From Iris pallida (lineage: Eukaryota; Streptophyta; Magnoliopsida; Asparagales; Iridaceae), in contig JANAVB010006999.1 of the NCBI GenBank assembly GCA_029216955.1, positions 1,759,431 through 1,823,430 on the forward strand: a stretch of DNA of 64,000 nucleotides. The letters run 5' to 3'. Shown piece after piece: positions 42,337 to 53,101 of this stretch. A program made the position numbers and the translations under genes. Within the stretch, counting starts at the first letter, position 1, and every line of letters begins with the position of its first letter. The notes under the pieces are model-generated. The model saw only the letters and a program-made list of their open reading frames with translations, made no database searches and was not told the DNA's origin.

Positions 42337-43860
42337 GGCATTTCTACCCTGGGGAATACGTTCCGATATGGAGCATTATTGATTAACTCCTCACCGAAAA
42401 CCCTCAAACCTGCATTTACTCGGCACACCATTACCGATAGCAGGTTAATTCTGACTTTAAAAACCAAACGTACTGGGGGCCATAGTACGCTTCGGTAGAT
42501 TCTATCAACAGTACCAGTTCCCGGTACGACCCATCTTCTCAACCATAAAGAAAGGAAACCTGCCAGCAAGGCTTTCCTGGAGATCTTTTGGCTGCCGTAT
42601 CTGAGGAAGCTCAAGGCTTCAGTTCTAGCAGGAAACTCCCCAGTCTTGGTAGACAGATATTTGTTCAGAAATTTATAGATAATTATCATATCCCGAATTT
42701 TATTAGCAGGAATTGTTGAATCTGTATTGATAACTGGAGCTTTGTTTTCCTGAAATCTTTTCTTATCTTCCTTGGATATTTTATCCTTATGGAAGAAGAG
42801 ATACGTTGTCCATTTGTTGATGTATGCTAGATGAGATGTACTTTCATGCATCTTAGTACAAATCATGTATGGCACATCAATTCTTCATATACCTCAATCA
42901 ACTGAGGGTTTGTTTCTCTGATTTCAGCAAGTTCCCGGTTGGAGGGAACGTATTCTTCATACGGAGCTTCTCCCATGGGCAGCTTTGAGATGAATTGCAT
43001 CTCATGGAGTGCAAGACCCACTTCACCTTTCGGGGTCGTAAAAGTTCCAGTTGAACTTATGTATATCTCCATCAGGGCCATGAACAGATTACCGTTCGGT
43101 GGTATACCCTGACAAGTAAAAGCTACCGCTTCATACAAGCCGATATCTGTCAGCTCTGTTTGGAAGTTCTTCATCATCCAAATGCTAATCTGGATCAAGT
43201 TCTGGTTGAATGGAGTCAACCATCCCGGTAGTCTAGGGTTTGTTTGGGGATATAATACCGCAGCCCTTATGAACTTGTTGACGAACATCTGGGTCTGCAC
43301 TGGTTGTATTAAACCCGAATCTTCACTTGGGGTAAATCCTGGCATGAGGCCAGAGAAGAAAGTGACACCGCCTTTAGGAACACTGGCGTAGTAGCCCATA
43401 TCATTAGCTCTCTCCCTCTTGAAGATGATTCTACCTGGCCTTCCATGGCTGTTAGGAGTCAGATTCTACAACATTTGTCGAGGATGGGTAGCATGGATGA
43501 ATGCTGACAAAGGGTAATCTCTGTCCATATCAGGGAGATACATTGCTCTATCTCTGGACTTGAACACCCAAGATTCCTTCTTGGGGTGTGTCTGTGACTT
43601 AAAGTCAATTGCATCCCCAAATAAGAAGGCTGGTTTTGCAAATTATTGTTCATTCAGTGAAGTCAATAATTCTCTATTTATTATGGATAGCAGCATCCTA
43701 TCCCCTTGGGCAGCTATCAACTGTGCCCTCTTTATGGGGTAATCTGGGTTCGATTGAGGAAATGCTACGTGAGACAGATTCTCCAGATAATTCGAGCCCA
43801 CCATGCCAACTGATGAGCCAAAGACCTCTGCGAGAGGGTGAATTTGCAAGTCCACTGTCA
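42337..43860 (-). pseudogene. Long antisense gene of Tat-2, part right of the Sirevirus
   Basis: Minus-strand coding from an acceptor (CTTTTGACAG, about 43861) leftwards to the Sirevirus. It has in-frame TAA near 43647 and TAG near 43468, and a frameshift near 42868, so this copy is dead. Around 43000-43150 the protein reads GIPPNGNLFMALMEIYISS and TPKGEVGLALHEMQFISKLP, a pattern like the plant mobile domain. Together with 29999-32655 and the N-terminal part near 44580 this would be a protein of roughly 1,400 residues. Extra antisense ORFs in Tat-clade elements are known; this long, spliced form is notable. Confidence 0.6.
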
Positions 43861-43869
43861 AAAGAAAAA

Positions 43870-44280
43870 TAAAAATCCAGTTAGTGAAAAATCTAATTTG
43901 ATATCTTTTACGCAGATAAATTGGTCTAAGTTTTACATACAAAGGGTAAAAAGTTTTAAAAATGTAAAAAATCTTTGTTTTACACAAAGTCTTTCATTTT
44001 GTGAGATTTTACGCTGGCACATTAGATGTGGCATATTTCGAGTTTTACGCTGGCACATTAGATGTGGGCGTATTTCAACTTTTACGCTTGCACATTAGAT
44101 GTGAGCGTATTTTAGCTTTTACGCTAGTATGTGTGGACATGAGCGTAATTTAAGTTTTACGCTGACACGTATAGACGTGGGCGTATTTCTTCATTTTATG
44201 CTAACACGTATAAACGTGGGCGTATTTCTTAATTTTATGCTGACACGTATAACGTGGGCGTATTTTGATTATCTTAATTT
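43870..44280 (-). other. Putative intron of the long antisense gene with a tandem repeat
   Basis: Lies between the acceptor near 43861 and the N-terminal ORF at 44281-44580. The donor was not resolved with certainty; GGG then GTAGAG near 44380 would keep frame but is a weak site. It holds the 8-unit repeat at 44007-44314. Confidence 0.4.
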
Positions 44281-44314
44281 CTACACTGACACGAATAACG
44301 TGGGCGTGAAATCA
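44007..44314. repeat. Eight tandem 36-45-bp repeats with TTTTACGC
   Basis: Units begin TTTTACGCTG and carry GGGCGTATTT about 20 bp later, so each holds the LTR half-site in both orientations. Starts are near 44007, 44043, 44080, 44117 and 44155, then three more degenerate units. Confidence 0.85.
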
Positions 44315-44580
44315 AAGATTTGGGTCTTCTTCTCCGACGAGTTTTTCAGCCAAAGGAACAGTGCTCTACCCCTCATTGGAGGAGCCACGGCGGGGTTGCC
44401 TTGTTGAGACGTTGCTGATGATTGGACAGGAGTTTGTGCATGGTTGACCGACGAGGAATCGACGGCGGGCTTCTTGCCTTTGCTGCTGCCGGCGGCAGAT
44501 TTCTTTGGGGCTATCGAATTGGATGCAAAAGAGTGAACGAGAAAGAGGATTCGAGAAAGTTTGGGAGTACAAAGAAACAA
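44281..44580 (-). pseudogene. N-terminal exon of the long antisense gene of Tat-2
   Basis: ATG at 44580; the frame is open to 44281. Low-complexity Ser/Ala/Lys-rich start (APKKSAAGSSKGKKPAVDSS) followed by GRALFLWLKNSSEKK. The later part of the frame runs into the tandem repeat and is probably intron. A minus-strand TATA box lies at 44611-44620. Confidence 0.5.
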
Positions 44581-44610
44581 AGTAATGTTTTCTCTCTCCG
44601 CGAAGAACCC

Positions 44611-44620
44611 TATTTATAGG
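44611..44620 (-). promoter_or_regulatory. TATA box of the long antisense gene
   Basis: Minus strand reads CCTATAAATA, 31-40 bp upstream of ATG 44580 and pointing away from the 3' LTR. The flanking CCC and GGG extend it into a palindrome. Confidence 0.55.
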
Positions 44621-44787
44621 GAATTTTTGAATCGGTTCGAATTCCAGATTTTATGCCGACTGTTGGATATCCCAACTTTTACGCGGATGACCGTTGGATA
44701 TCCCGAACTTTACGCTGATTGGTCAAATTCTGAATTTTACGCTTCTGTTCAAAGTGTTTCAAATTTTGAAAATATTTGAAAACTTTG

Positions 44788-44796
44788 AAGGGGTCT
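44788..44796 (+). other. Tat-2 polypurine tract
   Basis: GAAGGGGTC immediately precedes the 3' LTR at 44797 and matches the tract before the Tat-1 3' LTR. Confidence 0.75.
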
Positions 44797-45882
44797 TGTA
44801 GGAGCGTAAAAAATGCTTTATTTTGACTAAGTCAAAGAAATTGAAGATTTTACGCATGCAACTCTTTATGAGCTATTTTACGCCAAAGCCATTTGCATTG
44901 GACTTTACGCAAGCTACTTTACGCTAAGGCAGTTCATTAAGTTTTACGCTCAGGGACAGACTGTCAGGCCACATTTAATGCAGAAGATTTGATTAGACAG
45001 AATGATTATGCTGACAGCATGCAACACAGAAGTCGAGAAGATCGGATTGTCACCAAACCCGATACTTGTCGTATGGTGTGCAGAGAAGGCTATTTTACGC
45101 TCAATAAAATCACTTCTTTTTACGCACGATAGTTATGTGAGCTTTTACGCTCAAGGCTATTGTGAGTGTAAAGTCTATTTGGGCTAAATTTTACGCTCAA
45201 GGCTATTTTAGCCACTTTACGCTGGGAAGTTTTATTTGGGTTGTTTTTACGCCAGTTTGCCACTTTACGCTCGGAGCATATTTTGGGTCGTTTTTACGCC
45301 CGATCCTTCCTGACTATTTTGAAACGTGGTTTATCCACGTAGCTTTTATGCCACATTTATTGAGAAACGTGTGTACGTGCTCCCTATTTTTGTTGAAATA
45401 ATGGGACACGTGTCAACATACATAGATGGTGACTTCCATCGTGGGTGACAGTTACCAGCGTAAAAACCCAATTTTGTTGCTTTTTACGCAGAAGGGGTCA
45501 AGTCTATAAATAGACTTATTTTCCATATCAAAAGGATGATCAGAGAGACATGAGAGAATACATAGAGATCAGAGCCCAGAGACTTTGATTTTCCAGAGCA
45601 TTCTTCTTCAACTTTTCTACCAGAACAGAGTGAAGCAAAGCAGGAAAGCATTCGACCTCGCCATCAGTGCCCAAGTGCGTCGATACCTTTCTGGTAACTT
45701 AGTTCTTTCGGCTGTTCACCTTCTAGCAGTGATCTTCATCATCATCGTATGGTCTAAGGAACAAAGTGATCGCCTTCAGATCATACTTCCATAGCAATAC
45801 TTTCCAGAACAATTTGTACTTTTTGTACTTCTTCTCGTTTTATTTTCAAAGGCCAATTTTAGGCATTTTGTTAAGTGAAACA
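44797..45882 (+). repeat. Tat-2 3' LTR
   Basis: 1086 bp; differs from the 5' LTR by about 29 bases and two single-base indels. TATA box at 45504-45513. Followed by AGTAA (45883-45887). Confidence 0.95.
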
Positions 45883-45996
45883 AGTAACAGTTAGAGTATA
45901 GAGCAGTTGAGAGAAGGATATATAGAGGGGGAACCATGATGTACATACTTGTCTACCAACTATCTTTTTAGTATCTATTTCAATGTTTAGGATATG

Positions 45997-48900
45997 TGTA
46001 AAACCCAAAACAAAGTTTTCAATAAATTTTAAGATTTTCTTTTTAGTTCAATTAACAGTTAATTATTATTTTCTTGAAATTTCAAAACAAAGCATGTATA
46101 TATATACATATTAAAAATTTTAAATAATTAATTGAAAAGAAATTATTTTTTTAACTTGACTATATATATATTTTTAAAAGAAGCTATAAGAGTAAAGAAA
46201 ATAATTTTACTAATAATTTAGAAATAAAAGAAATTATTTCTTTAAATTGATTTTATTGGTTATTGGTAAAAAAGAATAAAAATAATAATAAAATAGATGT
46301 TACTCCTAAGATTTGAACCCTCAACCTTTCCAACCAAGTCATAGGACACAACCACTACACCACCAAGTGTTGGTTGTCATAAAGGAATAGGTTCGTTTGT
46401 TATATTATAATGGGGATGAAACCCTTTACAAAAAAATTGAACGGATGAAACCATCCATTCTTCTTCCTCATCGGTTTCTTTCCGAAAGGAAAACCGTAAG
46501 AATTATTTCTCCATCAATGGAGGCTCTAGGGTTTCCATAACCCCCATTTTCTCCCTATATAAATCCTCTCCCTCTCCATCATTCTCCTCCACCACTCTCC
46601 CAAACTCAAATCCCCAAACCCTAGCCAGCCCGACTCCGGCGACTCCTCTGGCCGGCCTCCTCCAGACCCGACCCCCGCTTCCCGACGTTGAGCTCCTTCA
46701 GCGCGCCCTACCGTGCTGCGCCCGGAGCCCCTCTGGCCGACCCGCCGGCGCGCCCCTCTCTGCGGATTCCCCGACCCCGTGCCCTCGCCGCGCCCACTGT
46801 CCCGCCGGCGCCCTCGGCCAACCGCCGACCCGTCCTTGTGCGGCCGCCCCGACGCCCCGACGGCGCCGTCCGCCTCTGGCCGTGCCCCGTGCGGCCTCCT
46901 CCCCGCCGAGCTCCCTTCGGCAACCATCTCGCGGATCTGATCTATTGCTGGCCCTTGGTCGAGCTTTTCCCCGTTGTTCCAGCACCCCTGTCGTGCCCTA
47001 GCTCCTGTGCCGCGCACCGTTTCCGTTGGCAGCCCTGTGCCCGGCCAGCGTCCAGCTTGTGCTCTTCGACGTTGTTCGATTACGTGTTCGGTTCCATTTC
47101 TGCGGATTCGTGCGTTCCGAGTCCGAAGCATCACTTCGGATTCCGTCGATTTCGGTAACTTCTGGATAGTCCCATAGTTCTCTTTTAGTCCATGATGATA
47201 TCTGGTTCGAACCAAATTCTTCGGGAATTCGGGATTTCGATAACGTAGTAGTTACGTTACCGTTTTGGTTTTTCCGATGTCTCTTCGGAAATATGGTTGC
47301 TGTTGATTTCTGGTAATAATTTGGATTTTTGGACAGAACTAAGTTCTGTGTCTATTCTCGGGTTTTCCGAGAATACTGAGGAATAATTCTGTTGGTTAGA
47401 GATTTTTTTCATATATTAATTTGGCACTTGGCTTTTGAAGAATTCTGTAGCTATTTTCGGGAATTCTGGGAATTAGTTCTGTTGCGGAATTTCCGAACAT
47501 TTCGGAAATGATCCTGTGGTTTCCGATGTGTTTTCAGGAATTCCGAGTCTGTTTCGGGAATTCTAATATTATTCCGAATTTCTGATTTGGCTTAGGAAAA
47601 TTATTTCTGTGGTTGTTTTATATAAATATTTTTGGGTATCCCTGGTTTGGGATTGTTTTTGCAGGTTGTAGCACACTTTCCCAGTTTTTGGATTGACCAA
47701 AAATAGTGAAAGTGCTGCCGGAATTTTTATAAAATTATAAAAATGATTTTAAAACGATTTTCGGAAATGATATTATTTTAGGGCAACGACCTTATCGGTC
47801 AATGGGCCCCAGTGAAATGCAAACGCACCGGTCTGTCCGGACGTTGAGGCAGAGTAGCTGTAAGTGAAGATTGAACCAGTTCTGAGACTCATACTATTTT
47901 ATTTTTAAATTAGAAATTATTAGTTATTATTATTATGTAATTCTGTAGGTAATTTACAAGACTAACATTTTCTTTTTCTTATTTTAATTCATGGAAATGT
48001 AAGGGCATAAGCCCAGCTTTTATTTATTATCTGTGGTTTTGTAATATTGTAAATTTTATTTTGGTTGGTTGATTGACGTAAAACGTAAAATGATAATATA
48101 ATTACTTTATAAAAATTTAAATATCATTTTCTCACAATAAAATAATTAGGAAATTATAAGTTTATTACAAATTCACGTTTTCTCATTTAAAAGAAAACTA
48201 TTAATTTTATATATAATACAAAATACAAAGTTTTTACCAAGTAAATCAATAACTACGAGTTTTTCCAAATACAAAGTTAAAATGGCTTTTCTTCGTAAGA
48301 TAGTAACTTACCTCGATAAGCGCTCTAAGTAGAGTTGTAAATAACCTAAAATTTGACTAGGACAAATTCTAGAGATTGTAACTAGCACACCTAGATATGG
48401 ATTGAATATTGGTGCTAAGTCAGGAATTCTCAATTGTAGGGTTTCGAGGACTATATTAACATCATCCCGGAGACTTTCCAAATTTAGTCATAATCGAAGG
48501 CAAGTACATTTATGTTGATTACAATTATTTAATAATCACTTCACTGCAATTTTAAACCACTGTTCAAACATGAACTCTTTCGAGAGTACTGACCGTACTG
48601 TTGGAGACTAGGGGAGTAGAGTAGTGGATATGACCAAATCCAAAATTAGGATAACTGACTGTATTAGCTTTCCCCTTTTCACACGGGGACAAGCCATACC
48701 GTATCGCTAGGATACTACTGTAACCCAATCCGGTCATATTCATTACCTATTCACATCACTGTACTGTATTATTTCAAAACTGTTCATCTTCAAAACTGTT
48801 TAAAAGTGCATGATTTTATTGTTAATTTAATTGTCAAGATTAGCATAAATTGTACTTTGCTCCCTCCTGACTGGAGATCAACATTTTTAGGTGATTGCGT

Positions 48901-49174
48901 CGTCGAAGATCTGATGCCTGTTTCCGCAGAACCTGGAACCCAAGATCAGTAGAGCTGGATAGTAAATTTTTTGTAACCAATGTATCAAATGTAGTTGTTG
49001 TAATTAATAGTTATTGTATTTCAGAAATTTTAAATTGAATAAAAGATTTATATTCGTTAGAATTTTATCTGCACATGTTTCACTACTGAATACAGCTTAC
49101 TGCCGCCGTCTCAACAACGGTACAGGCTGGGCATGATCCGATTCGACCCAAGTAATTGGGACCGGGTCGTGACA
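45997..49174 (+). mobile_element. Solo LTR, 3178 bp, chromovirus-like
   Basis: Begins TGTAAAACCC and ends ACCGGGTCGTGACA, with a perfect ATATG duplication at 45992-45996 and 49175-49179. No primer site, coding region or second LTR is present, so it is a solo LTR left by recombination. A TATA box (CTATATAAAT) near 46555 precedes a GC-rich leader (46600-47160). The length and the ACCGGGTCGTGACA end resemble Tekay/Del-type chromovirus LTRs; the lineage is inferred. The 156-codon frame at 46688-47158 is a by-product of GC-rich sequence. Confidence 0.85.
46304..46372 (-). other. tRNA-like sequence with Pol III A and B boxes
   Basis: On the minus strand TGGTGTAGTGG (46352-46362) fits the A-box consensus and GGTTCAAATCT (46309-46319) fits the B box at about 9 of 11 positions, about 33 bp apart. 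Arm pairing for a full tRNA was not established, so this is a tRNA-derived or tRNA-like remnant inside the LTR. Confidence 0.4.
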
Positions 49175-49255
49175 ATATGTCATGCTTAATACGCATATTA
49201 CTTTTACAAGTCTTTCAACGATGTGTTTGTATCTATCTTACAGAATTATCCTCAA

Positions 49256-52200
49256 ATGGATATGGAGCTGAATTACTATCTGCGGAATCGTACTTGGATG
49301 TACAACCGTCATCTTGATGACATGTGCGGTGTGTGGGATGAATTCATAGAGGGTGTACACCAGTTCCTGCAGTTTGCCAAGGCGTTCCCTCAGTACATGG
49401 ACGGTACCAAAATTAAGTGTCCGTGTGTGAGATGTCGCAACTTGAAATATCATCCGAAGTGGATGTCACGTATCATTTATACTCGAAGGGTACGCCGAAT
49501 TACTATCAGTAGAGCGAGCACGAAAAACTTGTGTCTTTAGCATCGGAGTACGAGCCTTATGTGGATGTCCACAACAACGCTCCTAACGACGATGGGTTAG
49601 TGAACATGGTTTTTGACGCGGCCGTGCCTAGTTTCGATCCGGATGATCATGATACACCTAAGGAGGCACCGAACCCCGATGCTGCATAATTCATGGAGTT
49701 GCTGGATAATACAAGGACTCCATTATATCCTGGTCGTGAGGATCATTCACCGTTGGAGGTGGTTACAAGATTGTTGAGCATCAAGTCCGATTTTAACATG
49801 TCGCAAGATTGCTACAACCGTCTTATGGAGTTGCTTATAGAAATATTGTCTGAGGGTGCGAAGTTGCCTAAAGACTTCTACCGGTCTAAGAGGATGGTTA
49901 GATCGCTCTGGATGGGATACGAAAAAATCGATGCCTATCGCAACGGGTGCATGTTGTACTACAAAGACGACAAGGATGAAGACGCCTGCAGATTTTGTGG
50001 TGTCGATCGCTACAAGGCATGTGGTTGAGGAAAGTCTGTCGGTGACAGGAAGCCTACCTCTTCGATGCACTACTTGCCGTTAACACCGCGATTGCAGCGG
50101 TTGTTTATGGTGAAGGAAACTGCAAAAAACATGAGTTGGCATAAGCGGGAACATACCGAAGGAGTGTTGGATCATCCATCTGATGGAGAAGCATGGAAGC
50201 ACTTTGATCGAGAGTATCCAGATTTTGCTTCTGATCCGCGTAATATCAGATTGGGTCTCTGTTCCGACGGTTTTACCCATTCGGACTTTCGGGATCCCAG
50301 TATTCGTGTTGGCCTGTGATCGTCACCCCGTACAATCTACCGCCTTGGATGTGCATGAAGACTCCGTATATGTTCCTCACAGTTATTATCCCAGGTTCGA
50401 ACAATCCGAAAAGGAACATCGATGTGTATTTACAGCCATTGATTGATGAGTTGAATCATCTGTAGGAAGTAGGTTCCAACACGTACGATGTATCTAGAAA
50501 ACAAAATTTCCAGATACGGGCAGCACTTATGTGGACCATCAACGACTTTTCGGCCTATGGAATGTTATCTGGATGGAGCACGCATGGTCATCTTTTATGT
50601 CCGTATTGCATGGACAGCACTAAGGCTTTCCGTTTGAAACACGGAGGCAAACCGTGCTTCTTCGATTGTCATCGACAATTCCTGCCGAAGGATCATCCGT
50701 ATCGGAGGAACAAGAATACTTTTCGTGCTGGCGTTTTAGAGAAGGCTAATCCCCCGCCAAGGTGGCCCGGATACACGATATGGGAAGAGGTAAAAGATTT
50801 ACCAAGAGCTATTGAGCAGCCTGCTACGGGCTACAAGTGTGACGGATTTGGTCGCACTCATAACTGGACGAAGAGGAGTATATTCTGGGATCTTCCATAT
50901 TGGAGCACCAATCTGATTAGACATAACCTTGATGTCATGCATATCGAGAAGAATGTGTTTGACAACATAATTAATACTGTAATGGACGTAAAGGGAAAGA
51001 CGAAAGACAATCCAAAGGCTAGATTGAACTTGGAAGAAATATGTAGACGTCCTGCATTGTATTTGATAGAGGACGGGAATGGGAAGTTGAAGCAGCCTAA
51101 GGCAATTTTCTCACTGGAGAAGGAGGATAAAGTGAGGCTTTGTAGGTGGATTCAAGGTCTGAAATTTCCAGATGGGTATGTTTTGAACTTGAGAAGATGC
51201 ATCGACCTCAAGGAGAACAAACTGACAGGTATGAAGAGCCATGATTGTCACGTATTCATGGAGCGGTTAATTCTGATTGCATTTTGGGAATTCTTACCGC
51301 AGGCAGTTTGGGATCCATTGACGGAGCTTAGCATATTCTTCAGGGACCTTTGTTCTAAGAAATTGCTCGTTGATCGTCTAGAAAAGCAAGAGAAGGACAT
51401 TGCGATAACACTGTGCAAACTAGAGAGGGTCTTTCCTCCTGGATTCTTCGACTCTATAGAGCATTTGCCGATTCATCTTTCCTACGAGGCACGTGTTGGT
51501 GGACCCATCGAATATCGATGGATGTACCCATTCGAGCGATATTTGAATCATCTAAAAAGAAAGGTGAAAAATAAGGCTCGGGTCGAGGGTTCTATTTGTG
51601 AAGCCTATATTCTCGAGGAGATTACAAATTTTTGCTCCTCCTATTTCAAACCTCATGTTGCTACAAATAGAACGAGGGCTCCGAAAAACGACGACGGATA
51701 TCAAGAATTTAATGATGGAATACTGAAAGTATTCAATGCGTCCGGAAAGCCTTCGGGGAAAATGAAGAAGAGATATTTGAATGACGAAGAGCTAAGGGCT
51801 GCTCAGTTGTATGTATTACTCAATTGCGACGAGGATGAAGTGGAGAAGCTAGAGGGGTAAGTAAGGAATGATGAGTTTACGTCATCTCAATGTAATAGTA
51901 TAAGCTAATATTATTGTACTAATCGACGGTTTCTTCGTTGTTTTCTAGCACATATAATGATGAGTTGAGGCTGGTTAGACCCTACCTAACAGACGAAGCA
52001 TTAGAACAAGAAATGAGACGTCATTTTCCTTCTTGGTTGAGCGAATATGTAAGTAGCTCGATAATTACTGGCCTCTTCTAATACAACTGCGCAATAAATA
52101 ACTTATTATCTCTTCTTTGATATTCAGGTCGATCGTCTAATTTCACCGGAGATTGAATTAATTAGAACTCTTACCAAGGGACCAATAACTTTTGTTAAAA

Positions 52201-52862
52201 TATGGCCAAGTTACTGTGTCAATGGCTTTCGGTTCAAGTCGACAAATGCTCCGATCAGAGACAGCTTTCTGGATCTTGATTCCACAAAAAACAGTTGTTT
52301 GTGTATCAAGTCTTCGAACTACAAAGACGTCGATCCATGAAATGATTTCTTTGGCATCTTACAAGAAATTGTGGAGTTGTCATATAATAATGGCAGAGAA
52401 CCTGCAAAGATCGTGTTGTTCAAGTGTGAATGGTTTGATCCGATTGAAAATCAAGGTTGGAAAATTGACAAGCATAGTCTTGTGGATATAAACTACAAGC
52501 GTAGATATCAAGGCTACAAACCATTTGTCCTAGCAACTCAGGCTTAGCTCGTGTACTTCACAGCTTATCCAAGACGGGGAGCAACGAAGTCTGACTGATG
52601 GGCAGTATGCAAGACTAAAGCTAGAGATAATTTTGATGTTGACGAAAAAGTTTACCAGGAGGACGAGCTACCTCTTGTAACCAATATTGTCGATGTGGAC
52701 TCCACGGAAGTTACGCATTACACGACACATAATATAGAAGATGTAGAATTATCCGAAGAGGAAGACGAAGCCGACGAAGGCGAAGATGAAAGTGAAGATG
52801 AGGAGGAAGAGGAAGATGAGGTCGAGGAAGACAAACAAGATGATTATTCTGAAGATGATTGA
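49256..52862 (+). pseudogene. CACTA-1 tnpD (tnp2-type transposase), degenerate
   Basis: Starts ATG 49256, 12 bp after a likely splice acceptor (TATCTTACAG). Domains in order: transposase-associated domain (CPCVRCRN near 49420), tnp2 domain (about 49690-51000, with RHNLDVMHIEKNV), DUF4218 (about 51000-51700, ending WMYPFERYLNHLK) and DUF4216 (from 52128), then an acidic tail. Clean introns lie at 51857-51948 and 52049-52127. Breaks: frameshifts near 49455 and 50300, TAA 49687, TGA 50026, TAG 50463 and at least one stop after 52300. The central 50529-51856 stretch is still open. The protein would cut and move the element, but this copy cannot. Confidence 0.88.
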
Positions 52863-53101
52863 GAGAGATATACTTATCTGAACTTAGATGTTTCTTCTAG
52901 AATATATTATCTGGACTTTGATATTTATTGTAGAATGTATCATCATATGTTATCTTGGTTATTATCTTGTCTTTGTTGTACTTTCATATTTCTAGTCTCT
53001 ATTATTTGTTGTACTTTCATATTTCTAGTCTCTATTATTTGTTGTACTTTCATATTTCTAGTCTCTATTATTTGTTGTATTATCATATGCTGTTATCAGG
53101 T
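52863..53101 (+). repeat. Spacer between tnpD and tnpA with a 33-bp tandem repeat
   Basis: About three copies of a unit containing TTGTACTTTCATATTTCTAG occur at about 52973-53070. No gene. Confidence 0.75.

Larger units (their letters stand above)
18879..45882 (+). mobile_element. Tat-2: Tat/Ogre-type retrotransposon, inactive, split by a Sirevirus
   Basis: LTRs at 18879-19962 (1084 bp) and 44797-45882 (1086 bp) are flanked by AGTAA (18874-18878 and 45883-45887). It has the same layout and primer site as Tat-1 but diverged sequence. Coding regions carry at least eleven stops and two frameshifts. The 3' region holds antisense genes, the longest interrupted by the Sirevirus at 32656-42331. About 29 LTR differences (2.7%) by hand count make it older than Tat-1. 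Without the Sirevirus it would be about 17.3 kb. Confidence 0.93.

Noticed and set aside
46304..46372. Functional tRNA gene
   Set aside because: A and B boxes are present, but acceptor-stem pairing and a clear anticodon loop could not be shown.
46688..47158. 156-codon ORF and overlapping minus-strand ORFs in the GC-rich leader
   Set aside because: Several frames are open at once because of high GC; it lies in an LTR leader.
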